A stretch of 64,000 bases of DNA from Unio delphinus (Eukaryota > Mollusca > Bivalvia > Unionida > Unionidae), in assembly GCA_029339505.1 (NCBI GenBank), contig JAQISU010000163.1, forward strand, positions 1,984,001 to 2,048,000. Reading direction: 5' to 3'. A model generated the notes under the pieces. That model worked only from the letters and a program-made list of their open reading frames with translations, was not told the DNA's origin and did not search any database. Positions 1 to 15,200 of this stretch are shown piece by piece (positions within the stretch are counted from its first letter, which is position 1; every line of letters starts with the position of its first letter). Position numbers and translations under genes: made by a program.

Positions 1-1490
1 TAAATTTCCTTAATATTTCATGTACAAATCTAAATTTCCTTAATATTTCATGTGCAAGTCTAAATTTCCTTAATATTTCATGTACAAGTCTAAATTTCCT
101 TAATATTTCATGTACAAGTCTAAATTTCCTTAATATTTCATGTGCATGTCTAAATTTCTTTAATATTTCATGTGCATGTCTAAATTTCCTTAATATTTCA
201 TGTGCATGTCTAAATTTCCTTAATATTTCATGTGCATGTCTAAATTTCCTTAATATTTCATGTGCATGTCTAAATTTCCTTAATGTTTCATGTGCATGTC
301 TAAATTTCCTTAATATTTCATGTGCAAGTCTAAATTTCCTTAATATTTCATGTGCAAGTCTAAATTTCCTTACTATTTCATGTGCAAGTCTAAATTTCCT
401 TAATGTTTCATGTACAAGTCTAAATTTCCTTAATATTTCATGTGCAAGTCTAAATTTCCTTACTATTTCATGTGCAAGTCTAAATTTCCTTAATGTTTCA
501 TGTACAAGTCTAAATTTCCTTAATATTTCATGTGCATGTCTAAATTTCCTTAATATTCCATGTACAAGTCTAAAATTCCTTAATATTTCATGTACAAATC
601 TAAATTTCCTTAATATTTCATGTACAAGTCTAAATTTCCTTAATATTTCATGTGCATGTCTAAATTTCCTTAATATTTCATGTGCAAGTCTAAATTTCCT
701 TAATGTTTCATGCACAAGTCTAAATTTCCTTAATGTTTCATGTACAAATCTAAATTTCCTTAATACTTCATGTGCAAGTCTAAATTTCCTTAATACTTCA
801 TGTGCAAGTCTAAATTTCCTTAATATTTCATGTGCAAGTCTAAATTTCCTTAATATTTCATGTGCAAGTCTAAATTTCCTTAATATTTCATGTGCAAGTC
901 TAAATTTCCTTAATATTTCATGTGCAAGTCTAAATTTCCTTAATGTTTCATGTGCAAGTCTAAATTTCCTTAATGTTTCATGTGCAAGTCTAAATTTCCT
1001 TAATACTTCATGTGCAAGTCTAAATTTCCTTAATACTTCATGTGCAAGTCTAAATTTCCTTAATATTTCATGTACAAGTCTAAATTTCCTTAATATTTCA
1101 TGTACAAGTCTAAATTTCCTTAATGTTTCATGTGCAAGTCTAAATTTCCTTAATATTTCATGTGCAAGTCTAAATTTCCTTAATATTTCATGTGCAAGTC
1201 TAAATTTCCTTAATATTTCATGTGCAAGTCTAAATTTCCTTAATATTTCATGTGCAAGTCTAAATTTCCTTAATGTTTCATGTGCAAGTCTAAATTTCCT
1301 TAATGTTTCATGTACAAGTCTAAATTTCCTTAATGTTTCATGTGCAAGTCTAAATTTCCTTAATATTTCATGTACAAGTCTAAATTTCCTTAATACTTCA
1401 TGTGCAAGTCTAAATTTCCTTAATATTTCATGTACAAGTTTAAATTTCCTTAATGTTTCATGTACAAATCTAAATTTCCTTAATATTTCA
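1..1490. repeat. Partial higher-order repeat copy 0 of the 30-bp satellite
   Basis: From base 1 this follows copy A at offset 5490: TAATATTCCA at 541 against 6031, TACTATTTCA at 361 and 451 against 5851 and 5941, TGCACAAGTC at 691 against 6181. The offset becomes 5460 after the loss or gain of one monomer near 1230. The window therefore starts inside the array, and its left end is not seen. Confidence 0.85.
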
Positions 1491-1980
1491 TGTGCATGTC
1501 TAAATTTCCTTAATGTTTCATGTGCAAGTCTAAATTTCCTTAATATTTCATGTGCAAGTCTAAATTTCCTTAATATTTCATGTGCAAGTCTAAATTTCCT
1601 TAATATTTCATGTGCAAGTCTAAATTTCCTTAATATTTCATGTGCAAGTCTAAATTTCCTTAATGTTTCATGTGCAAGTCTAAATTTCCTTAATGTTTCA
1701 TGTACAAGTCTAAATTTCCTTAATGTTTCATGTACAAATCTAAATTTCCTTAATATTTCATGTGCAAGTCTAAATTTCCTTAATATTTCATGTGCAAGTC
1801 TAAATTTCCTTAATATTTCATGTGCAAGTCTAAATTTCCTTAATATTTCATGTGCATGTCTAAATTTCCTTAATATTTCATGTACAAATCTAAATTTCCT
1901 TAATATTTCATGTGCAAGTCTAAATTTCCTTAATATTTCATGTGCAAGTCTAAATTTCCTTAATATTTCATGTGCAAGTC

Positions 1981-4900
1981 TAAATTTCCTTAATATTTCA
2001 TGTACAAATCTAAATTTCCTTAATATTTCATGTGCAAGTCTAAATTTCCTTAATATTTCATGTACAAATCTAAATTTCCTTAATATTTCATGTGCAAGTC
2101 TAAATTTCCTTAATATTTCATGTGCAAGTCTAAATTTCCTTAATATTTCATGTGCAAGTCTAAATTTCCTTAATATTTCATGTGCAAGTCTAAATTTCCT
2201 TAATATTTCATGTACAAATCTAAATTTCCTTAATATTTCATGTGCAAGTCTAAATTTCCTTAATATTTCATGTACAAATCTAAATTTCCTTAATATTTCA
2301 TGTGCAAGTCTAAATTTCCTTAATGTTTCATGTGCAAGTCTAAATTTCCTTAATATTTCATGTGCAAGTCTAAATTTCCCTAATGTTTCATGTACAAGTC
2401 TAAATTTCCTTAATACTTCATGTGCAAGTCTAAATTTCCTTAATACTTCATGTGCAAGTCTAAATTTCCTTAATATTTCATGTGCAAGTCTAAATTTCCT
2501 TAATACTTCATGTGCAACTCTAAATTTCCTTAATACTTCATGTGCAAGTCTAAATTTCCTTAATATTTCATGTGCAAGTCTAAATTTCCTTAATACTTCA
2601 TGTGCAAGTCTAAATTTCCTTAATATTTCATGTGCAAGTCTAAATTTCCTTAATATTTCATGTGCAAGTCTAAATTTCCTTAATACTTCATGTGCAAGTC
2701 TAAATTTCCTTAATGTTTCATGTGCAAGTCTAAATTTCCTTAATATTTCATGTGCAAGTCTAAATTTCCTTAATACTTCATGTGCAAGTCTAAATTTCCT
2801 TAATATTTCATGTGCAAGTCTAAATTTCCTTAATGTTTCATGTGCAAGTCTAAATTTCCCTAATGTTTCATGTACAAGTCTAAATTTCCTTAATATTTCA
2901 TGTGCAATTCTAAATTTCCTTAATACTTCATGTGCAAGTCTAAATTTCCTTAATACTTCATGTGCAAGTCTAAATTTCCTTAATACTTCATGTGCAAGTC
3001 TAAATTTCCTTAATACTTCATGTGCAAGTCTAAATTTCCTTAATACTTCATGTGCAAGTCTAAATTTCCTTAATACTTCATGTGCAAGTCTAAATTTCCT
3101 TAATATTTCATGTGCAAGTCTAAATTTCCTTAATATTTCATGTACAAATCTAAATTTCCTTAATATTTCATGTGCAAGTCTAAATTTCCTTAATACTTCA
3201 TGTGCAAGTCTAAATTTCCTTAAAACTTCATGTGCAAGTCTAAATTTCCTTAATGTTTCATGTGCAAGTCTAAATTTCCTTAATATTTCATGTGCAAGTC
3301 TAAATTTCCTTAATATTTCATGTACAAATCTAAATTTCCTTAATATTTCATGTGCAAGTCTAAATTTCCTTAATACTTCATGTGCAAGTCTAAATTTCCT
3401 TAATACTTCATGTGCAAGTCTAAATTTCCTTAATGTTTCATGTGCAAGTCTAAATTTCCTTAATACTTCATGTGCAAGTCTAAATTTCCTTAATACTTCA
3501 TGTGCAAGTCTAAATTTCCTTAATATTTCATGTGCAAGTCTAAATTTCCTTAATATTTCATGTGCAAGTCTAAATTTCCTTAATATTTCATGTGCATGTC
3601 TAAATTTCCTTAATATTTCATGTGCAAGTCTAAATTTCCTTAATATTTCATGTGCATGTCTAAATTTCCTTAATATTTCATGTGCAAGTCTAAATTTCCT
3701 TAATATTTCATGTGCAAGTCTAAATTTCCTTAATGTTTCATGTGCAAGTCTAAATTTCCCTAATGTTTCATGTGCAAGTCTAAATTTCCTTAATGTTTCA
3801 TGTACAAGTCTAAATTTCCTTAATACTTCATGTGCATGTCTAAATTTCCTTAATATTTCATGTGCAAGTCTAAATTTCCTTAATATTTCATGTGCAAGTC
3901 TAAATTTCCTTAATACTTCATGTGCATGTCTAAATTTCCTTAATATTTCATGTGCAAGTCTAAATTTCCTTAATGTTTCATGTACAAGTCTAAATTTCCT
4001 TAATATTTCATGTGCAAGTCTAAATTTCCTTAATGTTTCATGTACAAATCTAAATTTCCTTAATACTTCATGTGCAAGTCTAAATTTCCTTAATATTTCA
4101 TGTGCAAGTCTAAATTTCCTTAATATTTCATGTGCAAGTCTAAATTTCCTTAATGTTTCATGTGCAAGTCTAAATTTCCCTAATGTTTCATGTGCAAGTC
4201 TAAATTTCCCTAATGTTTCATGTGCATGTCTAAATTTCCTTAATATTTCATGTGCAAGTCTAAATTTCCTTAATATTTCATGTGCAAGTCTAAATTTCCT
4301 TAATATTTCATGTGCAAGTCTAAATTTCCTTAATATTTCATGTGCAAGTCTAAATTTCCTTAATATTTCATGTGCAAGTCTAAATTTCCTTAATATTTCA
4401 TGTGCAAGTCTAAATTTCCTTAATGTTTCATGTACAAGTCTAAATTTCCTTAATGTTTCATGTACAAGTCTAAATTTCCCTAATATTTCACGTGCAAGTC
4501 TAAATTTCCTTAATATTTCATGTGCAAGTCTAAATTTCCTTAATATTTCATGTGCAAGTCTAAATTTCCTTAATGTTTCATGTGCAAGTCTAAATTTCCT
4601 TAATATTTCATGTACAAGTCTAAATTTCCTTAATATTTCATGTGCAAGTCTAAATTTCCTTAATACTTCATGTGCAAGTCTAAATTTCCTTAATATTTCA
4701 TGTGCAAGTCTAAATTTCCTTACTATTTCATGTGCAAGTCTAAATTTCCTTAATGTTTCATGTACAAGTCTAAATTTCCTTAATATTTCATGTGCAAGTC
4801 TAAATTTCCTTACTATTTCATGTGCAAGTCTAAATTTCCTTAATGTTTCATGTACAAGTCTAAATTTCCTTAATATTTCATGTGCATGTCTAAATTTCCT

Positions 4901-7900
4901 TAATATTTCATGTACAAGTCTAAATTTCCTTAATATTTCATGTACAAATCTAAATTTCCTTAATATTTCATGTACAAATCTAAATTTCCCTAATATTTCA
5001 CGTGCAAGTCTAAATTTCCTTAATATTTCATGTGCAAGTCTAAATTTCCTTAATATTTCATGTGCAAGTCTAAATTTCCTTAATGTTTCATGTGCAAGTC
5101 TAAATTTCCTTAATATTTCATGTACAAGTCTAAATTTCCTTAATATTTCATGTGCAAGTCTAAATTTCCTTAATACTTCATGAGCAAGTCTAAATTTCCT
5201 TAATATTTCATGTGCAAGTCTAAATTTCCTTACTATTTCATGTGCAAGTCTAAATTTCCTTAATGTTTCATGTACAAGTCTAAATTTCCTTAATATTTCA
5301 TGTGCAAGTCTAAATTTCCTTACTATTTCATGTGCAAGTCTAAATTTCCTTAATATTTCATGTACAAATCTAAATTTCCTTAATATTTCATGTACAAGTC
5401 TAAATTTCCTTAATATTTCATGTGCATGTCTAAATTTCCTTAATATTTCATGTACAAGTCTAAATTTCCTTAATATTTCATGTACAAGTCTAAATTTCCT
5501 TAATATTTCATGTACAAATCTAAATTTCCTTAATATTTCATGTGCAAGTCTAAATTTCCTAAATATTTCATGTACAAGTCTAAATTTCCTTAATATTTCA
5601 TGTACAAGTCTAAATTTCCTTAATATTTCATGTGCATGTCTAAATTTCCTTAATATTTCATGTGCATGTCTAAATTTCCTTAATATTTCATGTGCATGTC
5701 TAAATTTCCTTAATATTTCATGTGCATGTCTAAATTTCCTTAATATTTCATGTGCATGTCTAAATTTCCTTAATGTTTCATGTGCATGTCTAAATTTCCT
5801 TAATATTTCATGTGCAAGTCTAAATTTCCTTAATATTTCATGTGCAAGTCTAAATTTCCTTACTATTTCATGTGCAAGTCTAAATTTCCTTAATGTTTCA
5901 TGTACAAGTCTAAATTTCCTTAATATTTCATGTGCAAGTCTAAATTTCCTTACTATTTCATGTGCAAGTCTAAATTTCCTTAATGTTTCATGTACAAGTC
6001 TAAATTTCCTTAATATTTCATGTGCATGTCTAAATTTCCTTAATATTCCATGTACAAGTCTAAAATTCCTTAATATTTCATGTACAAATCTAAATTTCCT
6101 TAATATTTCATGTACAAGTCTAAATTTCCTTAATATTTCATGTGCATGTCTAAATTTCCTTAATATTTCATGTGCAAGTCTAAATTTCCTTAATGTTTCA
6201 TGCACAAGTCTAAATTTCCTTAATGTTTCATGTACAAATCTAAATTTCCTTAATACTTCATGTGCAAGTCTAAATTTCCTTAATACTTCATGTGCAAGTC
6301 TAAATTTCCTTAATATTTCATGTGCAAGTCTAAATTTCCTTAATATTTCATGTGCAAGTCTAAATTTCCTTAATATTTCATGTGCAAGTCTAAATTTCCT
6401 TAATATTTCATGTGCAAGTCTAAATTTCCTTAATGTTTCATGTGCAAGTCTAAATTTCCTTAATGTTTCATGTGCAAGTCTAAATTTCCTTAATACTTCA
6501 TGTGCAAGTCTAAATTTCCTTAATACTTCATGTGCAAGTCTAAATTTCCTTAATATTTCATGTACAAGTCTAAATTTCCTTAATATTTCATGTACAAGTC
6601 TAAATTTCCTTAATGTTTCATGTGCAAGTCTAAATTTCCTTAATATTTCATGTGCAAGTCTAAATTTCCTTAATATTTCATGTGCAAGTCTAAATTTCCT
6701 TAATATTTCATGTGCAAGTCTAAATTTCCTTAATGTTTCATGTGCAAGTCTAAATTTCCTTAATGTTTCATGTACAAGTCTAAATTTCCTTAATGTTTCA
6801 TGTGCAAGTCTAAATTTCCTTAATATTTCATGTACAAGTCTAAATTTCCTTAATACTTCATGTGCAAGTCTAAATTTCCTTAATATTTCATGTACAAGTC
6901 TAAATTTCCTTAATGTTTCATGTACAAATCTAAATTTCCTTAATATTTCATGTGCATGTCTAAATTTCCTTAATATTTCATGTACAAGTCTAAATTTCCT
7001 TAATATTTCATGTACAAGTCTAAATTTCCTTAATATTTCATGTGCATGTCTAAATTTCCTTAATATTTCATGTGCATGTCTAAATTTCCTTAATATTTCA
7101 TGTACAAGTCTAAATTTCCTTAATGTTTCATGTGCAAGTCTAAATTTCCTTAATACTTCATGTACAAATCTAAATTTCCTTAATATTTCATGTGCAAGTC
7201 TAAATTTCCTTAATGTTTCATGTACAAATCTAAATTTCCTTAATATTTCATGTGCATGTCTAAATTTCCTTAATATTTCATGTACAAGTCTAAATTTCCT
7301 TAATATTTCATGTACAAATCTTAATTTCCTTACTATTTCATGTGCAAGTCTAAATTTCCTTAATGTTTCATGTACAAATCTAAATTTCCTTAATATTTCA
7401 TGTGCATGTCTAAATTTCCTTAATATTTCATGTGCAAGTCTAAATTTCCTTAATATTTCATGTACAAATCTAAATTTCCTTAATATTTCATGTGCATGTC
7501 TAAATTTCCTTAATATTTCATGTACAAGTCTAAATTTCCTTAATATTTCATGTACAAGTCTAAATTTCCTTAATATTTCATGTGCAAGTCTAAATTTCCT
7601 TAATATTTCATGTGCATGTCTAAATTTCCTTAATATTTCATGTACAAGTCTAAATTTCCTTAATACTTCATGTACAAGTCTAAATTTCCTTAATGTTTCA
7701 TGTGCAAGTCTAAATTTCCTTAATATTTCATGTACAAGTCTAAATTTCCTTAATACTTCATGTGCAAGTCTAAATTTCCTTAATATTTCATGTGCATGTC
7801 TAAATTTCCTTAATGTTTCATGTGCAAGTCTAAATTTCCTTAATATTTCATGTACAAGTCTAAATTTCCTTAATATTTCATGTGCATGTCTAAATTTCCT

Positions 7901-9240
7901 TAATATTTCATGTACAAGTCTAAATTTCCTTAATACTTCATGTACAAGTCTAAATTTCCTTAATGTTTCATGTGCAAGTCTAAATTTCCTTAATATTTCA
8001 TGTACAAGTCTAAATTTCCTTAATACTTCATGTGCAAGTCTAAATTTCCTTAATATTTCATGTGCATGTCTAAATTTCCTTAATATTTCATGTGCATGTC
8101 TAAATTTCCTTAATGTTTCATGTACAAATCTAAATTTCCTTAATATTTCATGTGCAAGTCTAAATTTCCTTAATATTTCATGTACAAGTCTAAATTTCCT
8201 TAATGTTTCATGTGCAAGTCTAAATTTCCCTAATATTTCATGTGCAAGTCTAAATTTCCCTAATATTTTATGTGCAAGTCTAAATTTCCTTAATATTTCA
8301 TGTGCAAGTCTAAATTTTGTTAATATTTCATGTGCATGTCTAAATTTCCTTAATATTTCATGTACAAGTCTAAATTTCCTTAATATTTCATGTGCAAGTC
8401 TAAATTTCCTTAATATTTCATGTGCAAGTCTAAATTTCCTTAATATTTCATGTGCAAGTCTAAATTTCCTTAATATTTCATGTGCAAGTCTAAATTTCCT
8501 TAATATTTCATGTGCAAGTCTAAATTTCCTTAATATTTCATGTGCATGTCTAAATTTCCTTAATATTTCATGTACAAGTCTAAATTTCCTTAATACTTCA
8601 TGTACAAGTCTAAATTTCCTTAATGTTTCATGTGCAAGTCTAAATTTCCTTAATATTTCATGTACAAGTCTAAATTTCCTTAATACTTCATGTGCAAGTC
8701 TAAATTTCCTTAATATTTCATGTGCATGTCTAAATTTCCTTAATATTTCATGTGCATGTCTAAATTTCCTTAATGTTTCATGTACAAGTCTAAATTTCCT
8801 TAATATTTCATGTGCAAGTCTAAATTTCCTTAATATTTCATGTGCAAGTCTAAATTTCCTTAATATTTCATGTGCAAGTCTAAATTTCCTTAATATTTCA
8901 TGTGCATGTCTAAATTTCCTTAATATTTCATGTACAAGTCTAAATTTCCTTAATACTTCATGTACAAGTCTAAATTTCCTTAATGTTTCATGTGCAAGTC
9001 TAAATTTCCTTAATATTTCATGTACAAGTCTAAATTTCCTTAATACTTCATGTGCAAGTCTAAATTTCCTTAATATTTCATGTGCATGTCTAAATTTCCT
9101 TAATATTTCATGTGCATGTCTAAATTTCCTTAATGTTTCATGTACAAATCTAAATTTCCTTAATATTTCATGTGCAAGTCTAAATTTCCTTAATATTTCA
9201 TGTGCAAGTCTAAATTTCCTTAATATTTCATGTGCAAGTC
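1981..9240. repeat. Higher-order repeat copy A of the 30-bp satellite
   Basis: Marker monomers define this copy: TGTGCAACTC (2491), CGTGCAAGTC (4471 and 4981), TGAGCAAGTC (5161), TAATATTCCA followed by TAAAATTCCT (6031), TGCACAAGTC (6181), TTAATTTCCT (7321) and TAATATTTTA (8251). The pair at 4471 and 4981 also shows a nested 510-bp duplication. The block TAATACTTCA/TGTACAAGTC recurs at 7651 and 7921, a 270-bp duplication not matched in copy B. Confidence 0.85.
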
Positions 9241-12200
9241 TAAATTTCCTTAATATTTCATGTACAAATCTAAATTTCCTTAATATTTCATGTGCAAGTC
9301 TAAATTTCCTTAATATTTCATGTACAAATCTAAATTTCCTTAATATTTCATGTGCAAGTCTAAATTTCCTTAATATTTCATGTGCAAGTCTAAATTTCCT
9401 TAATATTTCATGTGCAAGTCTAAATTTCCTTAATATTTCATGTGCAAGTCTAAATTTCCTTAATATTTCATGTACAAATCTAAACTTCCTTAATATTTCA
9501 TGTGCAAGTCTAAATTTCCTTAATATTTCATGTACAAATCTAAATTTCCTTAATATTTCATGTGCAAGTCTAAATTTCCTTAATGTTTCATGTGCAAGTC
9601 TAAATTTCCTTAATATTTCATGTGCAAGTCTAAATTTCCCTAATGTTTCATGTACAAGTCTAAATTTCCTTAATACTTCATGTGCAAGTCTAAATTTCCT
9701 TAATACTTCATGTGCAAGTCTAAATTTCCTTAATATTTCATGTGCAAGTCTAAATTTCCTTAATACTTCATGTGCAACTCTAAATTTCCTTAATACTTCA
9801 TGTGCAAGTCTAAATTTCCTTAATATTTCATGTGCAAGTCTAAATTTCCTTAATACTTCATGTGCAAGTCTAAATTTCCTTAATATTTCATGTGCAAGTC
9901 TAAATTTCCTTAATATTTCATGTGCAAGTCTAAATTTCCTTAATACTTCATGTGCAAGTCTAAATTTCCTTAATGTTTCATGTGCAAGTCTAAATTTCCT
10001 TAATATTTCATGTGCAAGTCTAAATTTCCTTAATATTTCATGTGCAAGTCTAAATTTCCTTAATACTTCATGTGCAAGTCTAAATTTCCTTAATATTTCA
10101 TGTGCAAGTCTAAATTTCCCTAATGTTTCATGTGCAAGTCTAAATTTCCCTAATGTTTCATGTACAAGTCTAAATTTCCTTAATACTTCATGTGCAAGTC
10201 TAAATTTCCTTAATACTTCATGTGCAAGTCTAAATTTCCTTAATACTTCATGTGCAAGTCTAAATTTCCTTAATACTTCATGTGCAAGTCTAAATTTCCT
10301 TAATACTTCATGTGCAAGTCTAAATTTCCTTAATACTTCATGTGCAAGTCTAAATTTCCTTAATATTTCATGTGCAAGTCTAAATTTCCTTAATATTTCA
10401 TGTACAAATCTAAATTTCCTTAATATTTCATGTGCAAGTCTAAATTTCCTTAATACTTCATGTGCAAGTCTAAATTTCCTTAATACTTCATGTGCAAGTC
10501 TAAATTTCCTTAATGTTTCATGTGCAAGTCTAAATTTCCTTAATATTTCATGTGCAAGTCTAAATTTCCTTAATATTTCATGTACAAATCTAAATTTCCT
10601 TAATATTTCATGTGCAAGTCTAAATTTCCTTAATACTTCATGTGCAAGTCTAAATTTCCTTAATACTTCATGTGCAAGTCTAAATTTCCTTAATGTTTCA
10701 TGTGCAAGTCTAAATTTCCTTAATACTTCATGTGCAAGTCTAAATTTCCTTAATACTTCATGTGCAAGTCTAAATTTCCTTAATATTTCATGTGCAAGTC
10801 TAAATTTCCTTAATGTTTCATGTGCAAGTCTAAATTTCCCTAATGTTTCATGTGCAAGTCTAAATTTCCTTAATGTTTCATGTACAAGTCTAAATTTCCT
10901 TAATACTTCATGTGCATGTCTAAATTTCCTTAATATTTCATGTGCAAGTCTAAATTTCCTTAATATTTCATGTGCAAGTCTAAATTTCCTTAATACTTCA
11001 TGTGCATGTCTAAATTTCCTTAATATTTCATGTGCAAGTCTAAATTTCCTTAATGTTTCATGTACAAGTCTAAATTTCCTTAATATTTCATGTGCAAGTC
11101 TAAATTTCCTTAATGTTTCATGTACAAATCTAAATTTCCTTAATACTTCATGTGCAAGTCTAAATTTCCTTAATATTTCATGTGCAAGTCTAAATTTCCT
11201 TAATATTTCATGTGCAAGTCTAAATTTCCTTAATGTTTCATGTGCAAGTCTAAATTTCCCTAATGTTTCATGTGCAAGTCTAAATTTCCCTAATGTTTCA
11301 TGTGCATGTCTAAATTTCCTTAATATTTCATGTGCAAGTCTAAATTTCCTTAATATTTCATGTGCAAGTCTAAATTTCCTTAATATTTCATGTGCAAGTC
11401 TAAATTTCCTTAATATTTCATGTGCAAGTCTAAATTTCCTTAATATTTCATGTGCAAGTCTAAATTTCCTTAATATTTCATGTGCAAGTCTAAATTTCCT
11501 TAATGTTTCATGTACAAGTCTAAATTTCCTTAATGTTTCATGTACAAGTCTAAATTTCCCTAATATTTCACGTGCAAGTCTAAATTTCCTTAATATTTCA
11601 TGTGCAAGTCTAAATTTCCTTAATATTTCATGTGCAAGTCTAAATTTCCTTAATGTTTCATGTGCAAGTCTAAATTTCCTTAATATTTCATGTACAAGTC
11701 TAAATTTCCTTAATATTTCATGTGCAAGTCTAAATTTCCTTAATACTTCATGTGCAAGTCTAAATTTCCTTAATATTTCATGTGCAAGTCTAAATTTCCT
11801 TACTATTTCATGTGCAAGTCTAAATTTCCTTAATGTTTCATGTACAAGTCTAAATTTCCTTAATATTTCATGTGCAAGTCTAAATTTCCTTACTATTTCA
11901 TGTGCAAGTCTAAATTTCCTTAATGTTTCATGTACAAGTCTAAATTTCCTTAATATTTCATGTGCATGTCTAAATTTCCTTAATATTTCATGTACAAGTC
12001 TAAATTTCCTTAATATTTCATGTACAAATCCAAATTTCCTTAATATTTCATGTACAAATCTAAATTTCCCTAATATTTCACGTGCAAGTCTAAATTTCCT
12101 TAATATTTCATGTGCAAGTCTAAATTTCCTTAATATTTCATGTGCAAGTCTAAATTTCCTTAATGTTTCATGTGCAAGTCTAAATTTCCTTAATATTTCA

Positions 12201-15200
12201 TGTACAAGTCTAAATTTCCTTAATATTTCATGTGCAAGTCTAAATTTCCTTAATACTTCATGAGCAAGTCTAAATTTCCTTAATATTTCATGTGCAAGTC
12301 TAAATTTCCTTACTATTTCATGTGCAAGTCTAAATTTCCTTAATGTTTCATGTACAAGTCTAAATTTCCTTAATATTTCATGTGCAAGTCTAAATTTCCT
12401 TACTATTTCATGTGCAAGTCTAAATTTCCTTAATATTTCATGTACAAATCTAAATTTCCTTAATATTTCATGTACAAGTCTAAATTTCCTTAATATTTCA
12501 TGTGCATGTCTAAATTTCCTTAATATTTCATGTACAAGTCTAAATTTCCTTAATATTTCATGTACAAGTCTAAATTTCCTTAATATTTCATGTACAAATC
12601 TAAATTTCCTTAATATTTCATGTGCAAGTCTAAATTTCCTTAATATTTCATGTACAAGTCTAAATTTCCTTAATATTTCATGTACAAGTCTAAATTTCCT
12701 TAATATTTCATGTGCATGTCTAAATTTCCTTAATATTTCATGTGCATGTCTAAATTTCCTTAATATTTCATGTGCATGTCTAAATTTCCTTAATATTTCA
12801 TGTGCATGTCTAAATTTCCTTAATATTTCATGTGCATGTCTAAATTTCCTTAATGTTTCATGTGCATGTCTAAATTTCCTTAATATTTCATGTGCAAGTC
12901 TAAATTTCCTTAATATTTCATGTGCAAGTCTAAATTTCCTTACTATTTCATGTGCAAGTCTAAATTTCCTTAATGTTTCATGTACAAGTCTAAATTTCCT
13001 TAATATTTCATGTGCAAGTCTAAATTTCCTTACTATTTCATGTGCAAGTCTAAATTTCCTTAATGTTTCATGTACAAGTCTAAATTTCCTTAATATTTCA
13101 TGTGCATGTCTAAATTTCCTTAATATTCCATGTACAAGTCTAAAATTCCTTAATATTTCATGTACAAATCTAAATTTCCTTAATATTTCATGTACAAGTC
13201 TAAATTTCCTTAATATTTCATGTGCATGTCTAAATTTCCTTAATATTTCATGTGCAAGTCTAAATTTCCTTACTGTTTCATGCACAAGTCTAAATTTCCT
13301 TAATGTTTCATGTACAAATCTAAATTTCCTTAATACTTCATGTGCAAGTCTAAATTTCCTTAATACTTCATGTGCAAGTCTAAATTTCCTTAATATTTCA
13401 TGTGCAAGTCTAAATTTCCTTAATATTTCATGTGCAAGTCTAAATTTCCTTAATATTTCATGTGCAAGTCTAAATTTCCTTAATATTTCATGTGCAAGTC
13501 TAAATTTCCTTAATGTTTCATGTGCAAGTCTAAATTTCCTTAATGTTTCATGTGCAAGTCTAAATTTCCTTAATACTTCATGTGCAAGTCTAAATTTCCT
13601 TAATATTTCATGTGCAAGTCTAAATTTCCTTAATATTTCATGTACAAGTCTAAATTTCCTTAATATTTCATGTACAAGTCTAAATTTCCTTAATGTTTCA
13701 TGTGCAAGTCTAAATTTCCTTAATATTTCATGTGCAAGTCTAAATTTCCTTAATATTTCATGTGCAAGTCTAAATTTCCTTAATATTTCATGTGCAAGTC
13801 TAAATTTCCTTAATATTTCATGTGCAAGTCTAAATTTCCTTAATGTTTCATGTGCAAGTCTAAATTTCCTTAATGTTTCATGTACAAGTCTAAATTTCCT
13901 TAATGTTTCATGTGCAAGTCTAAATTTCCTTAATATTTCATGTACAAGTCTAAATTTCCTTAATACTTCATGTGCAAGTCTAAATTTCCTTAATATTTCA
14001 TGTACAAGTCTAAATTTCCTTAATGTTTCATGTACAAATCTAAATTTCCTTAATATTTCATGTGCATGTCTAAATTTCCTTAATATTTCATGTACAAGTC
14101 TAAATTTCCTTAATATTTCATGTACAAGTCTAAATTTCCTTAATATTTCATGTGCATGTCTAAATTTCCTTAATATTTCATGTGCATGTCTAAATTTCCT
14201 TAATATTTCATGTACAAGTCTAAATTTCCTTAATGTTTCATGTGCAAGTCTAAATTTCCTTAATACTTCATGTACAAATCTAAATTTCCTTAATATTTCA
14301 TGTGCAAGTCTAAATTTCCTTAATGTTTCATGTACAAATCTAAATTTCCTTAATATTTCATGTGCATGTCTAAATTTCCTTAATATTTCATGTACAAGTC
14401 TAAATTTCCTTAATATTTCATGTACAAATCTTAATTTCCTTACTATTTCATGTGCAAGTCTAAATTTCCTTAATGTTTCATGTACAAATCTAAATTTCCT
14501 TAATATTTCATGTGCATGTCTAAATTTCCTTAATATTTCATGTGCAAGTCTAAATTTCCTTAATATTTCATGTACAAATCTAAATTTCCTTAATATTTCA
14601 TGTGCATGTCTAAATTTTCTTAATATTTCATGTACAAGTCTAAATTTCCTTAATATTTCATGTACAAGTCTAAATTTCCTTAATATTTCATGTGCAAGTC
14701 TAAATTTCCTTAATATTTCATGTGCATGTCTAAATTTCCTTAATATTTCATGTACAAGTCTAAATTTCCTTAATATTTCATGTACAAGTCTAAATTTCCT
14801 TAATATTTCATGTGCATGTCTAAATTTCCTTAATATTTCATGTACAAGTCTAAATTTCCTTAATACTTCATGTACAAGTCTAAATTTCCTTAATGTTTCA
14901 TGTGCAAGTCTAAATTTCCTTAATATTTCATGTACAAGTCTAAATTTCCTTAATACTTCATGTGCAAGTCTAAATTTCCTTAATATTTCATGTGCATGTC
15001 TAAATTTCCTTAATATTTCATGTGCATGTCTAAATTTCCTTAATGTTTCATGTACAAATCTAAATTTCCTTAATATTTCATGTGCAAGTCTAAATTTCCT
15101 TAATATTTCATGTACAAGTCTAAATTTCCTTAATGTTTCATGTGCAAGTCTAAATTTCCCTAATATTTCATGTGCAAGTCTAAATTTCCCTAATATTTTA

